Assembly (NCBI GenBank): GCA_015488975.1
Contig: WFMT01000292.1
Coordinates: 1-14,475 of the forward strand
Direction: 5' to 3'
Origin: Campylobacteraceae bacterium
GTDB taxonomy: Bacteria > Campylobacterota > Campylobacteria > Campylobacterales > JALSKU01
DNA length: 14,475 bases
Part shown: in pieces, positions 8,356 through 14,475 of the stretch
Numbering within the stretch: the stretch's first letter is position 1
Layout: each line of letters starts with the position of its first letter
The notes under the pieces: generated by a model
What the model saw: only the letters and a program-made list of their open reading frames with translations
Database searches by the model: none
Told to the model about the DNA's origin: nothing
Translations under genes and position numbers: made by a program

Positions 8356-8388
8356 TTTTGTTTAAACAATTTCAAAAGAAATTTAGAG

Positions 8389-8394
8389 TATAAT
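8389..8394 (+). promoter_or_regulatory. dnaJ: -10 box of the dnaJ promoter
   Basis: TATAAT lies on the plus strand in A/T-rich DNA with no -35 consensus at the expected distance. The predicted start of transcription is near 8401, giving a leader of about 87 nt before the TTG start of dnaJ. It is divergent from the recR promoter, the two -10 boxes being about 57 bp apart. No CIRCE-type inverted repeat was seen, so HrcA control is not indicated. Confidence 0.55.
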
Positions 8395-8411
8395 GCCGCT
8401 TTATCAATCAG

Positions 8412-8458
8412 TTCTTGCATACTTTTTTATATAAATATTATTTTATTAATGCAAAGAA
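8412..8458 (+). promoter_or_regulatory. Inverted repeat in the dnaJ leader (possible RNA hairpin)
   Basis: TTCTTGCAT at 8412-8420 pairs with ATGCAAAGAA at 8449-8458 with one bulged A (8455), enclosing a 28-nt A/U-rich loop. The left arm can alternatively pair with the ribosome binding site: GUUCU (8411-8415) matches GGAGC (8476-8480) with two G-U pairs. A temperature-sensitive leader is conceivable for a chaperone gene but is not shown. Confidence 0.25.
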
Positions 8459-8475
8459 TACAAAAATTAATAATT

Positions 8476-8479
8476 GGAG
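8476..8479 (+). promoter_or_regulatory. Ribosome binding site that sets the TTG start of dnaJ
   Basis: GGAG lies 8 nt before TTG 8488. The alternative in-frame ATG at 8449 has only A/T sequence upstream, and starting there would add 13 residues that do not belong to the J domain. Confidence 0.65.
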
Positions 8480-8487
8480 CAGATAAC

Positions 8488-9618
8488 TTGGAAATAGATT
8501 ATTATGAAGTTTTAGAAATTTCAAGGAATGCAGATAATGCCGAAATCAAAAAAGCATACAGAAAACTTGCCTTAAAGTATCATCCAGATAGAAATCAAGG
8601 AAATAAAGAAGCCGAAGAACAGTTTAAACTAATCAATGAGGCATATCAAGCACTAAGTGATCCTGAAAAAAGATCTGTTTATGACAGATATGGCAAATCA
8701 GGGCTAGACTCCCAAGGTTTCAGCCACTTTAGTGATATGAACAGTGAAGATATCATGGATGATCTTGGTAGTATTTTTGAGTCTGTATTTGGGCAGGGCT
8801 TTGGTGGCTTTGGCGGCTCTCGCAAGAGTAATAATGCAAAATATTCTTTAGATATAGAAACAAAAGTTAAATTAGAATTTAACGAAGCTGTTTTTGGCTG
8901 CAAAAAAGAGATACACTATAACTACAAAGAACCTTGCAAAACTTGCAATGGCACAGGCTCAAAAGACAAAAAAACTCAAACCTGCAGACATTGTGATGGC
9001 AGGGGTCAGGTGTATTATAGGCAAGGTTTTATGACTTATTCTCAAACTTGTGATGCTTGTCATGGTACCGGTAAGATTATAAAAAATAAATGTAAAGATT
9101 GTGGAGGTCTTGGGTATATCGATAAAAATGCAACTATAAATGTAGATATACCAGAAGGTGTGGATAACGACAATCAAATAAGAGTTGTAGGCAAAGGGAA
9201 TATCAATGATGCAGGAGACAGGGGCGATTTGTATGTTAAAGTTATTGTAAAAGAAGATGATCATTTTGTAAGACATAATGATGATATTTATATAGAAGTC
9301 CCTGTATTTTTTACTCAAGCTGCTCTTGGTGAAAATATAAAAATACCCACTCTAAGAGGAGAAGACAAGCTAAAACTACCAATCGGCGCTAAAGATAAAG
9401 AACAATTCATCTTTAGAGGAAAAGGTGTCAAAAATGTTCATACTAAGAAAGAAGGCAACCTTATAGCGCAGATAAGAGTATCATATCCTAAAAAGCTAAA
9501 TGATGAGCAGAAAGAATTATTAAAAAAATTACAAGATTCGTTTGGGTATGAAAATGATATGAAAGAAGAACAATTTGAAGGTGTCTTTGAAAAGATTAAA
9601 AAATGGTTTAAAAAGTAA
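8488..9618 (+). CDS. dnaJ: Chaperone protein DnaJ (Hsp40)
   Basis: DnaJ is the cytoplasmic co-chaperone that delivers unfolded proteins to DnaK and stimulates its ATPase. The 376-residue product has the full type I layout. The J domain occupies about 1-70 with the catalytic H32-P33-D34. A Gly/Phe linker (FGQGFGGFGGS) follows, then four CxxCxGxG zinc-binding repeats (CKTCNGTG, CRHCDGRG, CDACHGTG, CKDCGGLG) and the C-terminal substrate-binding domains. I chose the TTG at 8488 because GGAG lies 8 nt upstream and the protein then begins MEIDYYEVLEI, as J domains do; the open frame extends upstream without homology. It heads a two-gene unit with the thioredoxin-fold gene 13 nt downstream and is divergent from recR. 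dnaK and grpE are not nearby, so dnaJ is split from the main heat-shock operon. Confidence 0.95.
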   Translation: MEIDYYEVLEISRNADNAEIKKAYRKLALKYHPDRNQGNKEAEEQFKLINEAYQALSDPEKRSVYDRYGKSGLDSQGFSHFSDMNSEDIMDDLGSIFESVFGQGFGGFGGSRKSNNAKYSLDIETKVKLEFNEAVFGCKKEIHYNYKEPCKTCNGTGSKDKKTQTCRHCDGRGQVYYRQGFMTYSQTCDACHGTGKIIKNKCKDCGGLGYIDKNATINVDIPEGVDNDNQIRVVGKGNINDAGDRGDLYVKVIVKEDDHFVRHNDDIYIEVPVFFTQAALGENIKIPTLRGEDKLKLPIGAKDKEQFIFRGKGVKNVHTKKEGNLIAQIRVSYPKKLNDEQKELLKKLQDSFGYENDMKEEQFEGVFEKIKKWFKK

Positions 9619-9631
9619 AAAAGGAAATAAC

Positions 9632-10171
9632 ATGAATTTTAGAAAGATTTTATTGGTAGCGACTGCTATTATATTTATAGGGATTTCATCTCTAAATGCG
9701 GCTACAAAACAGGAACATTACACTTTCAAGTTTAAAGATTTAAAAGGTAAAACAATCGTCATGACTACCTCTGCAAAAGGCATCCATTTTAGTAATGTCA
9801 AAAATAAAGTAGTATTGTTAGATTTTTTTGGAAACGAATGTCCCCCTTGTCTTATGGAAATGCCCGATCTCATAGCTCTTCAAAAAAAATTCAAAAAAAA
9901 TTTCCAAATTATTTCTATCCAGGTACAAACAAGAATAAGCGACAATGGTTTAAGAGCCTTTGTTAAAGAAAAAGGTATAAATTACCCGGTAATTAATAAT
10001 TCAGATACACAAGTATTTAAATTTTCTGATTATATAAGTGCAAAAACAGGCTGGAAAGGGCTTATCCCATTTGCTATAATGTTTAACAAACAAGGTAATG
10101 CAGTCAAAATATATCTTGGTTTAAAACAAAAAAGCTTATATGTAAAAGATATAAAAGAATTGATAAAATAG
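9632..10171 (+). CDS. Exported TlpA/ResA-like thioredoxin-fold protein
   Basis: The 179-residue product starts with a classic signal peptide: MNFRKI, then a hydrophobic core to about residue 20, with likely cleavage after SLNA. The rest is a TlpA/ResA-type thioredoxin fold with the active site CPPC (C70, C73) in FFGNECPPCLMEMP, a strand IISIQVQ, and the cis-proline loop GLIPFAIMFNKQG. It should act in the periplasm as a thiol-disulfide oxidoreductase. Family members reduce cysteines of apocytochromes c or maintain other exported proteins; the substrate cannot be told from sequence. The residues before the site are GNE instead of the frequent (A)SW or (A)TW, so its redox potential may differ. 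ATG 9632 follows AAGGA at suitable spacing; an upstream extension inside dnaJ would spoil the signal peptide. It is probably co-transcribed with dnaJ (13-nt gap). Confidence 0.85.
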   Translation: MNFRKILLVATAIIFIGISSLNAATKQEHYTFKFKDLKGKTIVMTTSAKGIHFSNVKNKVVLLDFFGNECPPCLMEMPDLIALQKKFKKNFQIISIQVQTRISDNGLRAFVKEKGINYPVINNSDTQVFKFSDYISAKTGWKGLIPFAIMFNKQGNAVKIYLGLKQKSLYVKDIKELIK

Positions 10172-10181
10172 AAGATTACAA

Positions 10182-10208
10182 GGGGCGACTGTTTTTACAG
10201 ATCGCCCC
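10182..10208. terminator. Hairpin between the thioredoxin-like gene and polA, possible bidirectional terminator
   Basis: GGGGCGA (10182-10188) pairs with TCGCCCC (10202-10208), continued by CTGT with ACAG around a TTTT loop and one bulged A (10201). The stem is unusually G+C-rich for this DNA and sits exactly between converging genes. Its right arm encodes the last residues of PolA. Neither side has a strong T tract (the minus-strand side is moderately T-rich), so terminator strength is uncertain. Confidence 0.5.
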
Positions 10209-12846
10209 AATGTTCTGCTACGGATAATGAGCATTTAATAGGTATATTTAACTTGTAAATATTTTCCATTATATCTCTTGCTCTGTCGGCATATTCTTGA
10301 ACAAATTCATTTTTAATCTCAAATATCAGCTCATCATGAATTTGAAGCAACATCGCTCCTTTATTTTTATCTAAAGTTTCATCTATCTTATTCATTGCCA
10401 TTTTAATAAGATCAGCTGTGCTTCCTTGAAAAATTGTATTTGGTGCCTCTCTTAAATAACTTGCTTTTTGCATAGGATTTGCTCTATCAAAATCAAAATA
10501 TCTTCTTCTTTTTAACAAAGTTTCAACATAGCCCCTATCTTGAACTTGTTTTTCAATAATATTCAAGTATTCTTTCACCGTAGGAAAAGAATCAAAATAT
10601 CTCTTGATATACTCTTTTGCATCTTTTGATGATACACTTACTGTTTGTGCAAGTTTTCTATATCCCATGCCATAAAGAAGTCCAAAATTTACAGCTTTTG
10701 CTATGTGCCGCTTTTCTTTTGCCTTTTCTTTACCAAATATCATCATAGATGTTTCAAAATGTATATCTTTATCATTTAGAAAAGCATTTCTTAGTGCTTC
10801 ATCATTTGAAAAATGAGCTAAAAGTCTAAGTTCTATCTGCGAGTAATCAATAGAAACAAGTTTATATCCCTCTTTTGCAATAAAACCTTTTCGTATCTCT
10901 TTTCCAAGCTCACTTCTAGTTGGAATATTTTGTAAATTTGGATTTTGCGAGCTCAGTCTTCCAGTCGCTGTTCCTGTTTGCATAAATGAAGTGTATATTC
11001 TACTATTGATATCACTTTTGGCATATTGCAAAAGCGGCTTTATATATGTAGATTGAAGTTTATAATATTCTCTATATTTCAAAATTATTTCTATCAAGGG
11101 ATGTTCACCCAAAAGTTCTCTCAAAACTTTCTCATCAGTACTATATCCGGTTTTTGTTTTTTTAACAACTCTTAAATTCAGCTTTTCAAACAAAATCATT
11201 CCCAACTGTTTGGTTGAGTTTATATTGAATTCGCTTTGACTCAAGTCATATATCTTTTGAGTTAATGCAGAAAGTTCTTTTTGACTATTTTCCAGTAATT
11301 TCTCAAAAAAATTACAATCAAGTTTTATACCTTCATTTTCCATAGATATCAAAGTATTTATAAAAGGATATTCTACTTTGACAGCTTCATCCAATAATGT
11401 CTGATTTAAAAGCGATATTAACTTGTTATATAATTTTAAGGTCATCCATGCGTCTTCACCTGCATAAAAACTTGCAAGACTTATCTCAACAGAAGAAAAA
11501 TTTTCACCTTTTTTTACCATATCTTTAAATTTTTTCATTTTATAGCCAAAATACCTAAAAGCCATATTGTCCAATGATGCACTAAGTTCAGGATTTAAAA
11601 GCCATGAAAGTATCATAGTGTCTGCATAAACATTAAATCTTGTAAAATCAAAATTGTGATAAATAACTGCTAAGTCATATTTTATATTTTGTCCAACTAT
11701 TTTAAATTGCATCAATTTTTGTATTGCTATTTTCGCATCCTTTTTTGATATCTGCTCACCTACTCCAAGATAACTATGTGAAACAGGAACATAATATGCT
11801 CCTTCTTCATTGAATGCAAAAGAGAATCCTACTATTTTTGCGATTTTTACATTTAAAGATGTAGTCTCTGTATCAAAAGCAACTATACATTCTTTATCTA
11901 TTGAATCAATAACTTGAAAAAGTTTCTCTTTAGTATCAAGTAAATTTGCTTCAAATTCTATTTTTTTTTCAGATAATACCTCTTTGATTTGAATATTTGC
12001 TCTTTTTAAGACTGCCTTTATGTCATATTTTAGAAGTTCATCTTTGATCTTAAATATAACATCGTCTTGTGGTATTCTAAAATCTTCGATATTGAATTTG
12101 CCACTAAAAACATCATATTCAAGTCTAACCAGCTTTTTACTTAAAAATGCTCTATCTTTCCCTTCTTGTAAAAGCTTTTTCATTCTCTCGTTTCTAATAT
12201 TATCAAGATTTTTATATATATTCTCTACCGTACCAAATTCATCAATAAGTTTTTTAGCCCCTTTTGCTCCTACTCCTTTTACTCCTGGTATATTATCGGC
12301 ACTGTCCCCTACTAAAGAAAGATAGTCAATTATAAACTTAGGTTTTACCCCAAATTTTAATTTGCATTTTTCTTCATTTATATCTTCTTTTTTTATAGGA
12401 TCATACAATACAACATTATCATCATCAATGAGTTGATAAAGATCTTTGTCATGACTTACTATTTCAACTCTAAAACCATTTGTTTTTGCTATTTTCGTAA
12501 CAGATGCCACTATATCATCAGCTTCATATCCAGGCAATTCAAGCTGTTTAAAACCCATCTGTTTTATCCATTTTATTGCTATGGGAAGTTGATCTATCAA
12601 GTCTTGAGGCGCAGGAGGTCTGTTTGCTTTGTATTCTTGAAAAATCTCATGCCTGAAACATTTTCCTTTACTATCAAGTGCAAAAAGAATATAACCATCA
12701 GGATGTTCTTTTTCAATCGTAGATATAAAATTCATAAACCCTGTTAATAAGCCAGTAGGAAAACCATCTTTATTTCGCAAATGCGGTAAAGCAAAATAAT
12801 TCCTGAAAAAAAAGCCAAATGTATCGATAATAGTTAATGTTTTCAA
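10195..12846 (-). CDS. polA: DNA polymerase I
   Basis: Pol I fills gaps and removes RNA primers in replication and excision repair. The 883-residue product has all three domains. The N-terminal 5' nuclease includes FALDSKGKCFRHE, YEADDIVAS and SADNIPGVKGVGAKGA. The 3'-5' exonuclease is intact: FDTET (D325, E327), a GQNIKYD motif and YAGEDAW, so proofreading is likely active, unlike many Pol I proteins that have lost it. The polymerase has motif A (SIDYSQIELR, D667), motif B (KAVNFGLLYGMG) and motif C (QIHDE, D838). The start is TTG at 12846, overlapping the stop of the HDOD gene as TTGA, with AAGGGA shortly upstream. No other start fits, because the conserved N-terminal strand begins at once. 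It is the third gene after uvrA and the HDOD gene. The last codons form one arm of a hairpin. Confidence 0.97.
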   Translation of the reverse strand: MKTLTIIDTFGFFFRNYFALPHLRNKDGFPTGLLTGFMNFISTIEKEHPDGYILFALDSKGKCFRHEIFQEYKANRPPAPQDLIDQLPIAIKWIKQMGFKQLELPGYEADDIVASVTKIAKTNGFRVEIVSHDKDLYQLIDDDNVVLYDPIKKEDINEEKCKLKFGVKPKFIIDYLSLVGDSADNIPGVKGVGAKGAKKLIDEFGTVENIYKNLDNIRNERMKKLLQEGKDRAFLSKKLVRLEYDVFSGKFNIEDFRIPQDDVIFKIKDELLKYDIKAVLKRANIQIKEVLSEKKIEFEANLLDTKEKLFQVIDSIDKECIVAFDTETTSLNVKIAKIVGFSFAFNEEGAYYVPVSHSYLGVGEQISKKDAKIAIQKLMQFKIVGQNIKYDLAVIYHNFDFTRFNVYADTMILSWLLNPELSASLDNMAFRYFGYKMKKFKDMVKKGENFSSVEISLASFYAGEDAWMTLKLYNKLISLLNQTLLDEAVKVEYPFINTLISMENEGIKLDCNFFEKLLENSQKELSALTQKIYDLSQSEFNINSTKQLGMILFEKLNLRVVKKTKTGYSTDEKVLRELLGEHPLIEIILKYREYYKLQSTYIKPLLQYAKSDINSRIYTSFMQTGTATGRLSSQNPNLQNIPTRSELGKEIRKGFIAKEGYKLVSIDYSQIELRLLAHFSNDEALRNAFLNDKDIHFETSMMIFGKEKAKEKRHIAKAVNFGLLYGMGYRKLAQTVSVSSKDAKEYIKRYFDSFPTVKEYLNIIEKQVQDRGYVETLLKRRRYFDFDRANPMQKASYLREAPNTIFQGSTADLIKMAMNKIDETLDKNKGAMLLQIHDELIFEIKNEFVQEYADRARDIMENIYKLNIPIKCSLSVAEHWGDL

Positions 12847-13664
12847 AAATTCCCTTCATAATCTTTTTTAATTTCATCTATAGCATCCAAAAATAAATCG
12901 ATAGACATATTTTCTTTTTTCAATATATTAGAAGCTATAGTTATATTTCTTTGACTAAGCGGCGCATTTAGTGCAACTGCTGTTTTGATAATTTTTAAAA
13001 TCGCTGAATACTCTTTATACTCTTCAGGAGCATTTTCATAATTATCACTATATTTTATGATATTTACTATAAAGGCTTCAAAACCCCAATGTTCAAATAT
13101 CTTAGATGTAACTTCAGCTGAGCTTATACCAACATACATTTTTTCAATCATTGAGATATTTATTGTTGATTCAATCTCTGATTTAAATTGAAAAGTTTCA
13201 TCATTTTTTACTATCTCATCAGCTATGATAATCTTACCTGTTTCTTGTAAAAGAGCAGGCATAAACAAAATATCTGACTTGTTTTTATCTATCTTTTGAA
13301 ACCATGCTTTTGCCAGTGCTCCTTGCATATTTGAAATCAAAGCGAATTTTTCCGGCTCAACACCATAAGGCTCCATATCAACTTTTAAAAGTTTTTTGAT
13401 TGATACTATTGCAGCCAACGAATTAATCTCTTTCATTCCAAGAAGTGAAACTGCTTGAGAAACACTTTTTATATCACTTCTAAGACTATATAAAGGAGAA
13501 TTGACAATTTTCAACAAATTTGCCACAAGCATTGGATCTTTTTCCACTATTTTTGAAAGATCTGCAATAGTTGCATCAGCATCACTGCAAACCATATCAA
13601 TCTCAATAAATGTTTTTGGCAAAGGCGGTACTGATTTTATCCTATCTATCAAACTTTCAGTCAT
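12843..13664 (-). CDS. HDOD-domain protein
   Basis: This 273-residue soluble protein is a stand-alone HDOD domain. The start of the domain is typical: PPLPKTFIEIDMVCSD, then DPMLVANLLKIVNSPLYS and AVSLLGMKEI. At the place where catalytic HD phosphohydrolases have an HD-containing helix it reads LLQETGKI (139-145), so the metal-binding His-Asp pair is replaced by Gln-Glu and no hydrolase activity is expected. HDOD proteins act as signalling or scaffold proteins, and their partners are mostly unknown. No other domain (GGDEF, EAL, kinase, receiver) is fused. The ATG has a strong AAGGAGA site at 6 nt, and only one base separates it from the uvrA stop; the 3' end overlaps polA by 4 nt. It is therefore translated together with two excision-repair genes, but a role in repair is inferred only from position. 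Confidence 0.88.
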   Translation of the reverse strand: MTESLIDRIKSVPPLPKTFIEIDMVCSDADATIADLSKIVEKDPMLVANLLKIVNSPLYSLRSDIKSVSQAVSLLGMKEINSLAAIVSIKKLLKVDMEPYGVEPEKFALISNMQGALAKAWFQKIDKNKSDILFMPALLQETGKIIIADEIVKNDETFQFKSEIESTINISMIEKMYVGISSAEVTSKIFEHWGFEAFIVNIIKYSDNYENAPEEYKEYSAILKIIKTAVALNAPLSQRNITIASNILKKENMSIDLFLDAIDEIKKDYEGNF

Positions 13665-13665
13665 A

Positions 13666-14475
13666 TTATATCTCCTTCTTCAAATATTTTCCGGTATAAC
13701 TTTTTGTCTTTTTATAATTGCTTATCAATTCTTCGACATTCCCTGTTGCTATTATTTGTCCACCTTTATCTCCACCTTCATATCCCAAATCGATAATATA
13801 ATCACTATTTTTAATAATATCCATATTGTGTTCTATAACAATAACACTATTTCCAATACCTACTAAATGGTGTAAGACTTTATTCAATCTGTCTATATCA
13901 GCAAAATGGAGTCCTGTCGTAGGCTCATCAAGTATATAAAGAGTGTTTCCTGTACTGTTTTTACCTAATTCTTTGGAAAGTTTTATCCTTTGAGCCTCGC
14001 CACCACTAAGAGTAACAGCATTTTGTCCTAATAAAATATATCCAAGACCTACATCTTGCAAAGTTTTTAATTTTTGATAAATCTTAGGTATTGATTTAAA
14101 GAATATAGTTGCCTCATCAACACTCATGCTTAGAACATCACTGATATTTTTACCTTTAAACTTTATCTCCAAAGTTTGTGCATTATATCTTTTTCCTTTG
14201 CATGAGTCGCATTTTACCATAATATCAGGCAAAAAGTGCATCTCTATCTTAATTTCACCCTCACCTTTGCATTTCTCACACCTTCCGCCTTTTACATTAA
14301 ATGAAAATCTACCTACTTTATAACCTCGTATCTTGGCTTCTTTAGTAGCTGAAAAAAGTACTCGTATCTCATCCATCACACCGGTATAAGTTGCGGGATT
14401 GCTTCTTGGGGTTCGTCCTATCGGACTTTGATCTAAATATATAACTTTATCCAACTGCTCAAGCCCTATACATTC
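13666..14475 (-). CDS. uvrA: Excinuclease ABC subunit A, C-terminal part
   Basis: UvrA is the damage-recognition ATPase of nucleotide excision repair. The window holds the last 269 residues; the frame is open through the right edge, so the gene starts outside (full-length UvrA is about 940 residues). Visible features include the DQSPIGRTPRSNPATYTG block, the zinc finger with two CxxC pairs (CEKC and CDSC) that helps discriminate damaged DNA, the ABC signature VTLSGGEAQRIKL, and Walker B ILDEPTTGLHFADI followed by an ABC H-loop (VIVIEHNMD). All expected C-terminal motifs are intact. A methionine at 14454-14452 is internal and not the start, since conserved sequence continues upstream of it. 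The stop is 1 nt before the HDOD start, and the last codons contain that gene's ribosome binding site. Confidence 0.97.
   Translation of the reverse strand, partial: ECIGLEQLDKVIYLDQSPIGRTPRSNPATYTGVMDEIRVLFSATKEAKIRGYKVGRFSFNVKGGRCEKCKGEGEIKIEMHFLPDIMVKCDSCKGKRYNAQTLEIKFKGKNISDVLSMSVDEATIFFKSIPKIYQKLKTLQDVGLGYILLGQNAVTLSGGEAQRIKLSKELGKNSTGNTLYILDEPTTGLHFADIDRLNKVLHHLVGIGNSVIVIEHNMDIIKNSDYIIDLGYEGGDKGGQIIATGNVEELISNYKKTKSYTGKYLKKEI

Noticed and set aside
8320..8487. Longer dnaJ frame starting upstream, at GTG 8320 or ATG 8449
   Set aside because: The added residues are not J-domain-like, the frame crosses the likely dnaJ promoter, and only TTG 8488 has a ribosome binding site (GGAG at 8 nt).
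9575..9631. Longer N-terminus of the thioredoxin-like protein inside the 3' end of dnaJ
   Set aside because: It would place 19 charged residues before the signal peptide, and ATG 9632 has AAGGA just upstream.
12020..12325. Plus-strand open frame antisense to polA, with similar ones at 12433-12747, 7186-7563, 7869-8225 and 5586-5846
   Set aside because: They lie fully inside well-supported minus-strand genes, show no recognisable domains, and have compositions typical of antisense frames in A+T-rich genes.
14452..14454. Methionine codon as the start of uvrA
   Set aside because: The frame continues upstream through the window edge with UvrA-like sequence, and 263 residues would be far too short. 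The gene is cut by the window edge, not truncated.

Overview
This window looks like a chromosomal segment of a Campylobacterota (Epsilonproteobacteria) member. The DNA is strongly A+T-rich, several promoters have a clear TATAAT -10 box without a recognisable -35 box (a habit of this phylum), two core genes start with TTG, and the core proteins read as epsilonproteobacterial-type DnaJ, RecR, LipA and PolA. I cannot name the genus. A free-living relative such as Sulfurimonas, Sulfurovum or Arcobacter is a guess, not something I can show.

Left third (1-5448, plus strand): a Wadjet type I anti-plasmid system in the order jetA-jetB-jetC-jetD. jetA is cut by the window edge, so only its last 108 codons are seen; the other three genes are complete. 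All joints overlap or nearly touch, so this is one transcription unit. By family knowledge JetA, JetB and JetC form a MukF/MukE/MukB-like SMC complex that extrudes DNA loops, and JetD is the Toprim nuclease that cuts small circular DNA. The ATPase motifs of JetC and the metal-binding acidic residues of JetD are intact, so the system looks functional. This is the accessory and most interesting part of the window, but Wadjet is already described.

Middle (5426-8320, minus strand): recR, then lipA-lpdA. lipA and lpdA are 10 nt apart and share a promoter in the recR-lipA gap: lipoyl synthase makes the cofactor and dihydrolipoyl dehydrogenase reoxidises it. The 3' end of jetD runs 23 nt into the 3' end of lpdA, which marks the inner junction of the defence operon. 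recR seems to have a leaderless promoter.

Centre (8321-10171, plus strand): dnaJ (TTG start) and a small exported TlpA-like thioredoxin-fold protein form a two-gene unit, divergent from recR. A hairpin at 10182-10208 lies between this unit and the converging polA.

Right (10195-14475, minus strand): uvrA (C-terminal part only, cut by the window edge), an HDOD-domain protein and polA in that transcription order, with joints of 1 nt and a 4-nt overlap. This looks like a nucleotide-excision-repair operon, with damage recognition (UvrA) and repair synthesis (Pol I) flanking a signalling-type HDOD protein. No RNA genes, insertion sequences or CRISPR arrays were seen, and no gap between genes exceeds 300 bases.
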